The notes: generated by a model from the sequence alone, not told the origin. A DNA stretch of 64,000 nucleotides from Corynebacterium sp. KPL1814 (GCF_000478175.1 NZ_KI515774.1:431594-495593); one strand, 5' to 3'. Shown: positions 46,109 through 55,686, numbered from the stretch's first letter. Numbers and translations are program-made.

Positions 46109-46170
46109 AAAGCCGCCTCCCTAACCACTCGCGTGAATGAATACTCCGCGTGGTCGGGGAGGCGGTTTTA
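46109..46170. terminator. Bidirectional terminator, map / mtr
   Basis: AAAGCCGCCTCCC (46109-46121) pairs with GGGAGGCGGTTT (46157-46168), with inner CCAC/GTGG pairs. It serves convergent map and mtr. Confidence 0.88.
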
Positions 46171-46190
46171 GCTATGGGGCTAAGGAAGCC

Positions 46191-47591
46191 TTAGTCCCAT
46201 TCGAGGCCCAAGATGGCGTTTTCTACAACCTCGGGAAGGGCTGGGTGGATCCAGTACTGCTTGCGGGCAAAGTCGCGCAGGTCGATCTTATAGGTCAGCA
46301 CGGTAATCAGCTGCTGGATCAGGGTGGAAGACTGCGGGCCCATCAAGTGGGCGCCGAGGAGCTGGCCCGTCTTGCGATCCGCAATCAGCTTGCAAATACC
46401 CGTGGTATCTTCCATGGCCCAGCCGTAGGCCACGTCGCCGAAGTTTTGAATCTTCACGGTGACATCGAAGCCCTGCTCCCGGGCTTCTTCTTCCTTCAAG
46501 CCCACCGTGGCGATCTGCGGGTGGGTGAAGATGGCAGCAGGAACGTTGTCGTGCGGAAGCTCCTGCAGATCCTCTGGGTGGAGCAGGTTGTGCTGGATGG
46601 TGCGGGCTTCGGCGTTGGCGACGTGCTTGAGCATGTAGGGCGAAGAGACATCGCCAAGCGCCCAGACGCCTTCTGCATCCGTGAGGCCATGAGCATCGGT
46701 GGAAATGCGGCCATTGTCTAGCAGCTTGATGCCGGCCTTGTCCACATCCATGAGATCGCCATTCGGCTTGCGGCCGGTGGCAACCAGGATTGCGTCTGCC
46801 TCGAGGGTCTCGCCATTGTCGAGCTCGAGCTTCACGCCCTGGTCGGTTTCTTCCAGCTTGGTGCCGTTAGCAATCCGCACATCAAAACGCTCGCGGGCAA
46901 TGTCGTTAAAGCGCGAGGAGAGATCGGAATCGAGGTGGCGGAGCAACGTCTCGCTGCGGTTGACCACGGTGACCTTGGTACCGAGGCCATCGAAGACGTG
47001 GGCAAATTCCATGGCGATATAGCCGCCGCCCACGATGATCAGGCTTTCTGGTTGGCGGTCCATCCGCATGATGTCTTCGTTGGTGTAGTACTTCACGCCG
47101 GAATTGGCGTAGACCTCAGGGATTACCGGGCGGGAGCCAGTAGCGACGACGATCTGATCGGCGCTGACGACGTGATCGCCGGTCTGGATGGTCTTAGGGC
47201 CAACGAAGCGAGCGTGCTCGTCGTAGACGGTGATATTTGGGGTCTTGTCGCCGCGGCGGTAGTCCTCACCGCTTTGGGCGATCTGGTCGATGCGGTTGTG
47301 GAAGACGCGCTCCACAATGGAGCTCCACTCCACGTTGTTGACTTGGGCATCAATGCCAAGACGCTCGCCTTCGCGAGCGGCGAGGGCGACATCGGCGGCG
47401 TAGACGTACATCTTGGTGGGGATGCAGCCGACGTTCAAGCAGGTGCCACCGAAACGGCCCTTTTCGATGATGGCAATCTTCTTATCGTGAAAGTCGCGGT
47501 TAGCAATGGAGTTGCCGGAACCGGTGCCGATGATGATGAGGTCGTAGTGTTCCTCTGCGGCAGGAGTATTTGCTGTATCAATTGTGGTCAT
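46191..47591 (-). CDS. mtr: Mycothione reductase
   Basis: This 466-residue FAD/NADPH disulfide reductase has FAD-binding IIGTGSGNSIA, the redox pair Cys51/Cys56 in GGTCLNVGC, NADPH-binding IIVGGGYIAMEFAHVF and the C-terminal HPALPEVVENA with the active His. It reduces mycothiol disulfide. Similarity to lipoamide dehydrogenase is possible, but the GSGNSI motif and the mqo neighbourhood match corynebacterial Mtr. Its ATG lies 6 bases after a TAAGGT box. Confidence 0.9.
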   Translation of the reverse strand: MTTIDTANTPAAEEHYDLIIIGTGSGNSIANRDFHDKKIAIIEKGRFGGTCLNVGCIPTKMYVYAADVALAAREGERLGIDAQVNNVEWSSIVERVFHNRIDQIAQSGEDYRRGDKTPNITVYDEHARFVGPKTIQTGDHVVSADQIVVATGSRPVIPEVYANSGVKYYTNEDIMRMDRQPESLIIVGGGYIAMEFAHVFDGLGTKVTVVNRSETLLRHLDSDLSSRFNDIARERFDVRIANGTKLEETDQGVKLELDNGETLEADAILVATGRKPNGDLMDVDKAGIKLLDNGRISTDAHGLTDAEGVWALGDVSSPYMLKHVANAEARTIQHNLLHPEDLQELPHDNVPAAIFTHPQIATVGLKEEEAREQGFDVTVKIQNFGDVAYGWAMEDTTGICKLIADRKTGQLLGAHLMGPQSSTLIQQLITVLTYKIDLRDFARKQYWIHPALPEVVENAILGLEWD

Positions 47592-47603
47592 ATCTGTACC
47601 TTA
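47592..47603 (-). promoter_or_regulatory. -10 box of mtr (leaderless)
   Basis: TAAGGT on the minus strand (47603-47598) ends 6 bases before the ATG at 47591. Confidence 0.5.
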
Positions 47604-47626
47604 ATCTATGTGTCCAATTCGGATAT

Positions 47627-48664
47627 TTATGCTGGTGTAGGGGCATCCACGATGGTGGGAAGCCAGGCATCGCACGCTGCGAAGGCCTCTTCTAAGGGTT
47701 GGGGGAGGGACAAAAAGACATCGTGGCGCGCGCCTTCGATGGAATGCAGCGTGTAGTGGGCATTGAGCTCTTTCGCCCACCGCCGGGTCTGGGCGACATC
47801 GATGATGCAATCGGCGTGATTAACCGCATCGCAGTACGGAGTTCCCAATAGGGAGCGGGTAGATTGCAGCGTCAATACGGGGACCCCAGCATTAATGCGG
47901 CCGCTGTGTATGGCATCGAAACCGTGGAATACGGCGGCTAGCCATCCGATATATTTCTTATGCCCGGCTAGGGGCTTCATGCTGAGGTCGTAGTCCCATT
48001 CGCCGTAGAAGTCCCTGTGCACCGATTCGCCATAGGCAGTGAGGTTGCCCCCAGGTAAGGCGGTCTTGGGTGCGATTTTGGCGGCGGAATATATGACAGG
48101 CTTCAGCGCGGAGACCGCCCAACCGGGAACGCCCATCATGTCGAGCCAAGGGCTATTGAGGATTAGTCCTTTCAGGCGGGAGAAGCGCTCCGCATCATGG
48201 CGGCGTAAAAAATCCATCCACAGCGGCGCAATCAGGCCTCCGGTGGAGTGGGCCATAACGATTACCTTGTCGTTTGCAATGGCATCGAGGGCCGCGGAAA
48301 GATCCGCGTAATATAAGGCCAAATCCGAAACGTAGTGCCAAGACTGGCCTGGCCGATGCGAGCGGCCGCATTTGCGCAGGTCAACCGCGTAAAAGTCATA
48401 GCCTTGCGCCGCAAAGTGTTCTGCAACGTGTGAGTGAAAGAAGTGGTCAGTCATCCCGTGCAGCCACACCAAGGCCGGGCGGGAAGGCGATGAAGAATCG
48501 GCAGAGCCCGCCGCCGCGGAGCCTTCAGCCGAGCCTGGCATATAGCGGACGAGGGTGGTGACAACTTCCCCCTCGCCATCGGGATCGGGACCAAGGTCGA
48601 GGGTGGCTGATTGAAAATCGGGGCCGAGCATATCGGGCCCCCATGACGGAGTTGCTGTAGCCAT
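47627..48664 (-). CDS. Alpha/beta hydrolase (monoacylglycerol-lipase-like)
   Basis: This 345-residue serine hydrolase has LVWLHGMTDHFF (oxyanion region) and the nucleophile Ser in MAHSTGGL. Asp and His candidates lie near DCIIDVAQTRRW and GARHDVFLSL. Family S33-like hydrolases act on acylglycerols or similar esters; the substrate is unknown. The start is leaderless-type. The gene is divergent from mqo and upstream of mtr on the same strand. Confidence 0.85.
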   Translation of the reverse strand: MATATPSWGPDMLGPDFQSATLDLGPDPDGEGEVVTTLVRYMPGSAEGSAAAGSADSSSPSRPALVWLHGMTDHFFHSHVAEHFAAQGYDFYAVDLRKCGRSHRPGQSWHYVSDLALYYADLSAALDAIANDKVIVMAHSTGGLIAPLWMDFLRRHDAERFSRLKGLILNSPWLDMMGVPGWAVSALKPVIYSAAKIAPKTALPGGNLTAYGESVHRDFYGEWDYDLSMKPLAGHKKYIGWLAAVFHGFDAIHSGRINAGVPVLTLQSTRSLLGTPYCDAVNHADCIIDVAQTRRWAKELNAHYTLHSIEGARHDVFLSLPQPLEEAFAACDAWLPTIVDAPTPA

Positions 48665-48676
48665 GACACGAGTCTA
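48665..48676 (-). promoter_or_regulatory. -10 box of the hydrolase gene (leaderless)
   Basis: TAGACT on the minus strand (48676-48671) ends 6 bases before ATG 48664. Confidence 0.55.
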
Positions 48677-48732
48677 GTCAACTCTAGGGGCTCGCTACGG
48701 GAGCTGCGTGACCTGCCATTATTTCCGCACAA

Positions 48733-48762
48733 TGTGAAGTGTATTACACGACGTCCTATATT
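48733..48762 (+). promoter_or_regulatory. CRP/GlxR-like box and candidate promoter upstream of mqo
   Basis: TGTGA-N6-TTACA at 48733-48748 differs by one base from the CRP/GlxR consensus TGTGA-N6-TCACA. A TATATT -10 box follows at 48757-48762, so the site covers the -35 region, a position suited to repression. A second -10-like TATATA at 48915-48920 is closer to the GTG. Confidence 0.5.
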
Positions 48763-48949
48763 GTGGTGACCAGGGTGGGGGAGAAAAACCAATCGAGAAA
48801 AGAAAAGCGTAAGGTAAGGCGTTAATGCGTGACACATCGGCAGGTTGTCTGTGCAAAACAGTCGCGGTGTGGGGCGCAAAGCGCTTAAAATATATGGTGC
48901 AGAATGCGCCGATGTATATAAATTTTCAATCCGAAGAGGTTATAACACA

Positions 48950-50446
48950 GTGTCCTCAGCAAAGAAGACAGCACAAGTTGTAGATGAGGTTGATGTCGCA
49001 CTGGTCGGTGCCGGCATCATGAGCGCCACCTTGGGCGCTATGCTCCGCGAGCTGGAGCCGAGCTGGACCCAGATGATCTTTGAGCGCCTTGATGGCCCCG
49101 CCCTGGAATCCTCCTCCCCATGGAATAACGCCGGTACCGGTCACTCCGCTCTGTGCGAGCTCAACTACACGCCAGAGAAGAACGGCCGCATCGATATCTC
49201 TAAGGCGATTGCAACTAACGAGAAGTTCCAGAAGTCGCGCCAGTTCTGGTCCCACCAGCTCAACAATGGCATCCTGACTGAACCCAGCGAGTTCATCAAC
49301 CCAGTCCCGCACGTGTCCTTCGCGCAAGGTGAAATCCAGGCGGACTACTTGAAGCGCCGCTACGAGGTGCTGAGTGAAAAGCACATGTTCCCCGGCATGC
49401 AGTTCTCTGATGATGAATCCACCTTTGCGGAGAAGCTGCCGCTCATGGCAGAGGGCCGCGACTTTTCCAATAAGGTCGCTATCTCTTGGACCGAAGTTGG
49501 CACCGACGTGAACTTCGGCGCCCTGGCCAAGCAGTTCCTGACCGCGGCGCGCGCATCTGGCACGGAGATCCGTTACGGCCACGAGGTCTTCGATATCGAC
49601 CGCGACGGAAATGACTGGAAGGTTTATTCCAAGAATAAGCACACCGGCGATATCACCGTGGTGAAGGCGAAGTTCGTCTTCGTCGGTGCCGGCGGCTACG
49701 CCCTGGACTTGCTCCGCAAGGCAAAGGTGAAGGAAGTCGCAGGCTACGCCGGATTCCCCATTTCCGGTCTGTGGTTGCGTGCCAAGAACCCGGAGCTCAT
49801 TGAGCAGCATCAAGCCAAGGTTTACGGTAAGGCTGCGGTGGGTGCTCCTCCGATGTCCGTGCCGCACTTGGATACTCGCGTTATCGACGGCGAGAAGGGC
49901 CTGCTCTTTGGCCCGTACGGCGGCTGGAGCCCGAAGTTCTTGAAGAAGGGTTCCTACCTGGATCTCTTCAAGTCCATCCGCCCGGATAACATCACCTCCT
50001 ACCTGGGCGTTGCCGTGCAGGAATTCGGCCTGACAAAGTACCTCATTGATGAGGTGCGCAAGGACTTCTCTGACCGCGTTGATTCCCTCCGCGAATACGT
50101 TCCGAATGCGAAGGAAAGCGACTGGGAGACCGTGATTGCCGGCCAGCGCGTACAGGTCATCAAGCCTGCAGGTGCACCGCGTTTCGGTTCCCTCGAGTTT
50201 GGTACCGCATTGGTCAATAACCAGGAAGGCAATATTGCCGGTCTGCTCGGTGCCTCTCCGGGTGCTTCCATTGCCCCAGCCGTCATGCTGGAGCTGCTGG
50301 AGCGTTGCTTTGGCGAGCGCATGATTGACTGGAGCGATAAGATTCGCGAGATGGTCCCGTCCTATGGCATGAAGCTAGCCAATGATGAGGACTTCTACAA
50401 CGAGATGTGGGAATACACCCAGAAGACGCTGAAGCTGGAGCGCTAA
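48950..50446 (+). CDS. mqo: Malate:quinone oxidoreductase
   Basis: This 498-residue FAD enzyme oxidises malate to oxaloacetate and passes electrons to menaquinone. I chose GTG 48950 (VSSAKKTAQVVDEVD) behind GAAGAGG because the FAD motif VALVGAGIMSATLGAML then begins near residue 16, as in C. glutamicum Mqo; the frame is open to 48845. SSPWNNAGTGHSALCELNYT and PKFGSL-like segments are characteristic. It is probably GlxR-regulated (see the box upstream). Confidence 0.96.
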   Translation: MSSAKKTAQVVDEVDVALVGAGIMSATLGAMLRELEPSWTQMIFERLDGPALESSSPWNNAGTGHSALCELNYTPEKNGRIDISKAIATNEKFQKSRQFWSHQLNNGILTEPSEFINPVPHVSFAQGEIQADYLKRRYEVLSEKHMFPGMQFSDDESTFAEKLPLMAEGRDFSNKVAISWTEVGTDVNFGALAKQFLTAARASGTEIRYGHEVFDIDRDGNDWKVYSKNKHTGDITVVKAKFVFVGAGGYALDLLRKAKVKEVAGYAGFPISGLWLRAKNPELIEQHQAKVYGKAAVGAPPMSVPHLDTRVIDGEKGLLFGPYGGWSPKFLKKGSYLDLFKSIRPDNITSYLGVAVQEFGLTKYLIDEVRKDFSDRVDSLREYVPNAKESDWETVIAGQRVQVIKPAGAPRFGSLEFGTALVNNQEGNIAGLLGASPGASIAPAVMLELLERCFGERMIDWSDKIREMVPSYGMKLANDEDFYNEMWEYTQKTLKLER

Positions 50447-50480
50447 AACGCCTTCGGCTTGAGGCTAAGTCCTCGGCCGT

Positions 50481-50515
50481 GCCCTCCACGCAGAACGTAT
50501 TGCGCGGAGGGCTTT
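50481..50515. terminator. Terminator between mqo and selO
   Basis: GCCCTCC (50481-50487) pairs with GGAGGGC (50506-50512), extended by ACGC/GCGC, then TTT. The flanking genes converge. Confidence 0.75.
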
Positions 50516-50551
50516 GTGCTGCGCACCCCCTGAATTCGGGGTACCAGAAAA

Positions 50552-51908
50552 TTAGGTACCGCAGTAGGTGAGAAAACCTGCAAGCCCATTCGGGTCGGGC
50601 TGTTCGTAGGGCGGATGCGGCTCCCACGGGTGGGTCACGGCGTAAAGGAGCTCAGTAAAGGGCTTAATATCGCCAGCCTCGGCGGCGCGCAGCGCGGCTT
50701 CGACGGCCATGTTGCGGGAAATAACCCGGGGCATGGCAGCATCCACGGCATCCGGGGCGGGGTGAGTGGCTAGGTAGCTATCCAGGAAGTCCGTACCTGT
50801 GAAGAGCTCTTGGGCAGGAAGGGTGTGGCCGCGGGCGGCATCGGCAAGCGCACGGTGCGCCAACGTGATATCCGGGCGAGATAGCTGCATCGCCGTAAGG
50901 TAGGCTGAGGCGACCTCGGTGGTGGTATCGAGGGCCGCGGCTATATCGCTGCGGCGTTGGGTGGCGAATTTCGCCTGGAACCCATTGATGGCCTCTTGCG
51001 CGAAGTCGACCCCGGCATTGATATCGGCATCGAAAAGCGGCACCAGCGATTCCGCGAGCCGGGCAAGGTTCCAGCCCAGGATGGCTGGTTGATTGCCAAA
51101 GGCATAGCGTCCCTGCTGGTCAATGCTGGAAAATACCGTATCGGGAGAGTAGGACTCCATAAAGGCACAAGGGCCATAATCAATGGTTTCGCCGGAGATG
51201 GTGGTGTTATCCGTATTCATCACCCCGTGGATAAAACCCAAGCGCATCCACGAAGACACGGTGGCTATCTGGCGGTCCATCACCCCCCTGGAAGAATTTC
51301 CGGTAATCTGCCCCAGGATAGTGGCGCGCGATGGCGTAGTCCGCGAGATCCCGGAGGTGGCCGGACTGAGCAGCATAGTGAAAAGTACCGACCCGGATAT
51401 GGCTGGCCGCCACGCGGACCAGGACACCCGCCGGCTGCACATGGCCGCGCTGGATGGGCCGGCCGGTAGAAATCACGGCGAGGGAACGCGTGGTGGGCAC
51501 GCCGAGAGCATGCATGGCCTCAGAAATCAGGTATTCGCGCAGCATGGACGAGAGGGTGCCGCGGCCATCAGCACCCAGGCGGGAATAGGGGGTTAGCCCC
51601 GTGCCCTTGGCGTGGAGATCCCACAGTGTGCCGTCTTTTTCCACCTCGCCCAAGAGCATGGCCCGGCCATCGCCCATCTGCGGGTTGAAGGAGCCGAATT
51701 GGAAACCGGAATAAGCCATGGCATGCCCGCCGCCGCGGCCCAAGAGGAAATCCAGGCCGTCTGCAGAGCGCAGCCAGTCCGTATCGAGGCCCAGCTGTCG
51801 GGCCAGCTCCTCATTGAGGACTACGAGCTTAGGATCCGGTTGTTGCTCGCCCTGCGTTGCCGCCACTAAGTCCGGCAGGTGCTTTGCATAGTCGTGGTGT
51901 AGGTTCAT
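50552..51908 (-). pseudogene. selO: SelO (YdiU) protein adenylyltransferase, frameshifted
   Basis: Two frames together give a complete SelO/YdiU protein. The first runs from ATG 51908 (MNLHHDYAKHLPDL, RBS GGAGGT) through KGTGLTPYSRLGADGRGT and into KFFQG. It goes wrong at a run of six G (plus-strand C6, 51283-51288). The second frame continues with VMDRQIATVSSWMRLGFIHG and ends with LTYCGT, which includes the conserved C-terminal Cys (Sec in some SelO). Removing one G restores one 451-codon frame. SelO transfers AMP to proteins. It follows phzF with one base between. A real mutation, phase variation or a sequencing error are all possible. Confidence 0.85.
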
Positions 51909-51909
51909 T

Positions 51910-52734
51910 TTAGACCTCCAATTGTCCTTGCACGCGGATGTGGATGCGGCCGCCAACCCAGATATCGGCGCCGTCATCGTGGATAAAGACCTCACCGTCT
52001 CTTCCCAGCTGGCTGCCCTGGCGGGCGGTGTAGCGGGTAGGGACCAACCCGCGCGAGCGCATGAATTGTGCGGCACCGCCGTTGAAGGAACCGGTGACCG
52101 GATCCTCGAATTCTGCGGTAAACGCGCGCACTTCATAAGCAGCGGAATCAGTACCCGCGCCGCTATTACACGTGCCCACCACGCCCACCTTGGGGCGGGT
52201 TGCGGCGGGCTGAACCGCGCGCACGGCCGCCGCATCGCGCAGCTGTATAAGCCGCCAACCGGGCCCATTATCCACCCAAGCGGAATCGATGACATCTGCT
52301 TCTGCGATATTCAATCCCGCGCAAGCCTCTGCAAGTTCGGCACTGCTCAGCGGCCCGCTCGCACGCAGGGGAGGTGTGGCAAAAGAATAAATTACTGCGC
52401 TTTCGCGCACGGAGACCATTCCCACCCCGCATTCCTGCACTATGGTGCCCTCCTTCTGCGGTTCATTGCCGAGCGCCCGCCAGACGGCGGCGCTACCCAA
52501 GGTGGGGTGGCCGGCGAAATCAAATTCTTCGTGCGGGGTAAAAATGCGCACGCGATAGTCCGCCGCGGGATCGGTGGGCTCGAGCAAGAACGTAGTTTCA
52601 GAAAAATTGGTCCAGTGCGCGATGGCTTGCATCTGCTGCGTCGAGAGCCCATCGGCATGGGCCACGACGGCGAGCGGGTTACCGGAAAACGCCGAGGTGG
52701 CAAAGACATCGACTTCAAAGAACTGGAGCTGCAT
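51910..52734 (-). CDS. PhzF-family isomerase/epimerase-like protein
   Basis: This 274-residue PhzF-fold protein has the catalytic Glu46 in NFSETTF, FDFAGHPTLGSA and EDPVTGSFNGG, so the active site looks intact. The physiological substrate of this group is usually unknown. It has a leaderless-type start and directly precedes selO on the same transcript. Confidence 0.9.
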   Translation of the reverse strand: MQLQFFEVDVFATSAFSGNPLAVVAHADGLSTQQMQAIAHWTNFSETTFLLEPTDPAADYRVRIFTPHEEFDFAGHPTLGSAAVWRALGNEPQKEGTIVQECGVGMVSVRESAVIYSFATPPLRASGPLSSAELAEACAGLNIAEADVIDSAWVDNGPGWRLIQLRDAAAVRAVQPAATRPKVGVVGTCNSGAGTDSAAYEVRAFTAEFEDPVTGSFNGGAAQFMRSRGLVPTRYTARQGSQLGRDGEVFIHDDGADIWVGGRIHIRVQGQLEV

Positions 52735-52747
52735 GCCCGCCAGTCTA
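52735..52747 (-). promoter_or_regulatory. -10 box of the phzF-selO operon (leaderless)
   Basis: TAGACT on the minus strand (52747-52742) ends 7 bases before ATG 52734. Confidence 0.55.
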
Positions 52748-52787
52748 GTCAGCCCGGGGGATGACGCCGGCTGGTTAGTTTCTGCGC

Positions 52788-52800
52788 TAGCCTTGCCCTT
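52788..52800 (+). promoter_or_regulatory. -10 box of the histidine kinase gene (leaderless)
   Basis: TAGCCT at 52788-52793 lies 7 bases before ATG 52801. It is 40 bases from the divergent phzF -10 box. Confidence 0.4.
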
Positions 52801-53982
52801 ATGTCTAAGCTTTGGCCGGATCGTGTGCGCGACTGGATTGGCCCGCCGTGGCGAATCATCATTCCCGTGTTCTTTGGCGTACTTTTGCCCAATGCCGCGA
52901 ACTTTTTACACACCGATTCGCCCTTCCAGGCCATCGTCGCGGTCTTGTACACCGTCGGCATCCCGCTGGCGCTGTGGCTGCATCCCAAGCTGCAAGAAAA
53001 GTCCATTTTCTTCGTTGCCGGCACCATGACGCTGTGCATTTTCACGCCCTTGGCCTCCCTGGCAAACTTTCACGCCCCGATTTTTGCCTACACGGCATTT
53101 CTCATCGGCACGCACTCGCGCAAGCGCTTGCGCTATATCTGGCTTGCCTGGATTGCCCTCGGCTCCTTGGCCGGAACGACCGCAAGCCTATTTGGGGAAA
53201 AGTTCTTCGCGGGTAGCGACATCGGCCTGGGCGATGCGACCATGAGCCCGCTGCTTGCCTATGCCGGCACGGTCCTGCTCGGCTGGCCGGTCTTGGGCTT
53301 TTTCTACCTGCTCGGCACCAATAATCGGAAGCGCCGGGAGGGCCAACAGCTGCTCATCGAGCGCGCGGAGATGGCCGGTGCCGTCGAGCGCAACCGCATC
53401 GCCCGCGAGATGCATGACATCGTCGCCCACAACCTCGCTGGCGTCATTGCGCTTGCCGATGGCGCCCGGTTCGCCGCCGCCAAAGATCCCACCGTAGCAA
53501 CGGAGGCGCTCGATACCATCGCCTCTTCTTCCCGCGAATCCTTAAAACAGATGCGCAGCCTGCTATCCGTCTTGCGCGAAGAAGACGCGCGCGGGGAAAC
53601 CAAGGCCCCAGGCACCTCAGACATTGCCGGACTGTTCTCGGAAGCCCGGCGCGCGGGCTTTGATATCACCGTCTACGGCATGGAAAAGCTACCTACCGAT
53701 AGCGATGAGCTCTATCAATTCACCATCTACCGCATCGTGCAGGAGATGCTGACGAATATGCTCAAATACTCCAGCCAAAATAGGGGAACCCTGCGCTTTC
53801 GCAGCGATAAGTCGGCGCTTACTATCGAAGGGCACAACCCCATGGCACAGCCTGACGAGGACCACAGCCCAGGCTATGGGCTCATCGGGATGAAAGAGCG
53901 CGTAAAGGCCTATGGTGGCAGTGTGTCCACCAAGACCGAGGATGGAACGTTTGCAATCACCGTGGAGGTACCGCATGTCTAA
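52801..53982 (+). CDS. NarL/LuxR-type sensor histidine kinase
   Basis: This 393-residue kinase has about five to six N-terminal helices (17-172) with almost no external domain, so it probably senses within the membrane. A HisKA_3 domain follows, with the phospho-acceptor His205 in AREMHDIVAHNLAGV. The HATPase_c domain shows the N-box YRIVQEMLTNMLKYS and G-box GYGLIGMKERV. It overlaps the response regulator gene by 8 bases. The signal is unknown; the ABC genes downstream suggest envelope stress or a toxic compound. Confidence 0.92.
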   Translation: MSKLWPDRVRDWIGPPWRIIIPVFFGVLLPNAANFLHTDSPFQAIVAVLYTVGIPLALWLHPKLQEKSIFFVAGTMTLCIFTPLASLANFHAPIFAYTAFLIGTHSRKRLRYIWLAWIALGSLAGTTASLFGEKFFAGSDIGLGDATMSPLLAYAGTVLLGWPVLGFFYLLGTNNRKRREGQQLLIERAEMAGAVERNRIAREMHDIVAHNLAGVIALADGARFAAAKDPTVATEALDTIASSSRESLKQMRSLLSVLREEDARGETKAPGTSDIAGLFSEARRAGFDITVYGMEKLPTDSDELYQFTIYRIVQEMLTNMLKYSSQNRGTLRFRSDKSALTIEGHNPMAQPDEDHSPGYGLIGMKERVKAYGGSVSTKTEDGTFAITVEVPHV

Positions 53983-54727
53983 TCCGGGGCAGGAACCTGA
54001 GCCCATTCGCATTGCGCTTGTCGATGACCAACCGCTCCTGCGCGCCGGGTTCGCCATGCTGATCGGCTCGCAGGAGGATATGAGCGTGGTCTGGCAGGCC
54101 TCCGATGGCGATGAGGTACTGGGCCTTGCGCGGCAAGAGCCCGTCGATATCATCCTCATGGACGTGCAGATGGCGCGGGTCAACGGCATTGCGGCCACGG
54201 AGGAAGTTCTCCCGGAATGTCCCGATACCAAGGTCATCATGCTGACCACCTTTGATGACCAAAACTTTGTCCACGGTGCAATCTCTGCCGGGGCTTCTGG
54301 ATTCTTGCTCAAAGACGTCGAACCCGAGGAGCTGCTCTCAGCCATTCGCACCGTGCACTCAGGCGAGGCCGTGCTCTCACCGCGCATTACCGCTCAGGTG
54401 CTCCAACAAGTCCGCAGCGAGGATAGCGGGGAGGAGCACCCGGCTTCGCATACCGCCGCGGACGCACAGTCCGGCTCTGATCCCGCAACGACCCCGCCTT
54501 CAGCGGAGCTTACCCCGCGCGAAATGGATATTTTAAGGCTTATGGCATTGGGGTATTCCAATACCGAAATATCCGAAGAGGAATTTGTCTCCATGGCAAC
54601 GGTTAAGACCCACGTGCGCCACGTGCTGACCAAGACCGAGTCCCGCGACCGTGTCCAGGCCGTGCTGTATGCCTATACCCATGGGGTGGTCACCGTGGAA
54701 GAACTGCTCTCTCATCCCCAGGGATGA
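53975..54727 (+). CDS. NarL/LuxR-family response regulator
   Basis: ATG 53975 follows GGAGG inside the end of the kinase gene. The 250-residue protein has a receiver domain (IRIALVDDQPLLRAGF, phospho-acceptor Asp63 in ILMDVQMARVNG, conserved Lys in GFLLKDVEPEEL). An unusually long Ser/Pro/Ala-rich linker (about 150-180) follows, then a LuxR-type helix-turn-helix starting at LTPREMDILRLMALGYSNTE. It probably controls the ABC genes 60 bases downstream. Confidence 0.93.
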   Translation: MSNPGQEPEPIRIALVDDQPLLRAGFAMLIGSQEDMSVVWQASDGDEVLGLARQEPVDIILMDVQMARVNGIAATEEVLPECPDTKVIMLTTFDDQNFVHGAISAGASGFLLKDVEPEELLSAIRTVHSGEAVLSPRITAQVLQQVRSEDSGEEHPASHTAADAQSGSDPATTPPSAELTPREMDILRLMALGYSNTEISEEEFVSMATVKTHVRHVLTKTESRDRVQAVLYAYTHGVVTVEELLSHPQG

Positions 54728-54786
54728 ACCGCTAAATCCGCCTCGAGGATGGTTACTTCGCGCCGGGAAAGCGCCAAGATAAAACC

Positions 54787-55686
54787 ATGCTCACAGTTAC
54801 ACAGCTTTCCAAGAAGTACGGTTCCTTTACAGCAGTAGACAACCTCTCCTTCGAGGTTCCCGATGGCCAAGTCACCGGGTTCCTAGGGCCCAATGGCTCC
54901 GGCAAGTCCACCACGATGCGCATGTGCGTGGGGCTAGAAAATCCCACCTCCGGCACCGCCACATTCGATGGCACCCCGTTCCGCGAACTACCCGATCCCG
55001 CCTCCACGGTGGGCACCTTGCTTGATGCCAACTGGTTCCACCCCGGCCGCAGCGCCCGCGCGCACTTGGGCTATATGGCGGCACTGCAGGGCGTATCGAT
55101 GGACCACGTCGATGACACCCTGGAGCGAGTTGGGCTCGGGAAGGTCGCGAAAAAGCGCATCGGGGGTTATTCGCTTGGCATGAAGCAGCGCCTCGGACTT
55201 GCCTGCGCCATGATGGGCCAGCCTAAGCACTTGCTTCTCGATGAACCCGTTAACGGCCTTGACCCTGAGGGCGTGCACTGGATGCGCGACCGCATCCGCG
55301 AATTCGCCGCTGGGGGATGCTCCGTGCTTGTTTCTTCCCACCTGTTGTCAGAAATGCAGCTGACGGCAGACCGCCTAGTGGTCATCGGCAAGGGCAAGCT
55401 CGTTGGCGAAGGAACAGTAGAAGAATTCGTCAATGCCTCCGGTGCCACCACCGTGGAGGTCGTGGTGGATCAGCCAGAAGAATTGGCCCGCTTGCTGCAC
55501 GATTCGCAGGCGGAAACTTCCTTTGATGGGGAAGTGCTGCGCATTACCGGCTTGGACCGCGACGAGGTCGGCCAATTGTGCTTTGACCACCGCATCCGCA
55601 TCAGCAGCCTTGAAGTCAAGCACCCCTCCTTGGAAGACGCCTTCCTCGGCGCTACCGCAGACCACCTGGATTACCGCTCCGCATAA
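54787..55686 (+). CDS. ABC transporter ATP-binding protein
   Basis: This 299-residue ATPase has Walker A LGPNGSGKST, signature YSLGMKQRLGLA and Walker B LLLDEPVNGLDPEG, followed by the H-loop SSHLL. A C-terminal extension of about 80 residues is typical of ABC-2 drug and bacteriocin exporters. The permease gene is 28 bases downstream, and the two-component system is 60 bases upstream. Confidence 0.93.
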   Translation: MLTVTQLSKKYGSFTAVDNLSFEVPDGQVTGFLGPNGSGKSTTMRMCVGLENPTSGTATFDGTPFRELPDPASTVGTLLDANWFHPGRSARAHLGYMAALQGVSMDHVDDTLERVGLGKVAKKRIGGYSLGMKQRLGLACAMMGQPKHLLLDEPVNGLDPEGVHWMRDRIREFAAGGCSVLVSSHLLSEMQLTADRLVVIGKGKLVGEGTVEEFVNASGATTVEVVVDQPEELARLLHDSQAETSFDGEVLRITGLDRDEVGQLCFDHRIRISSLEVKHPSLEDAFLGATADHLDYRSA

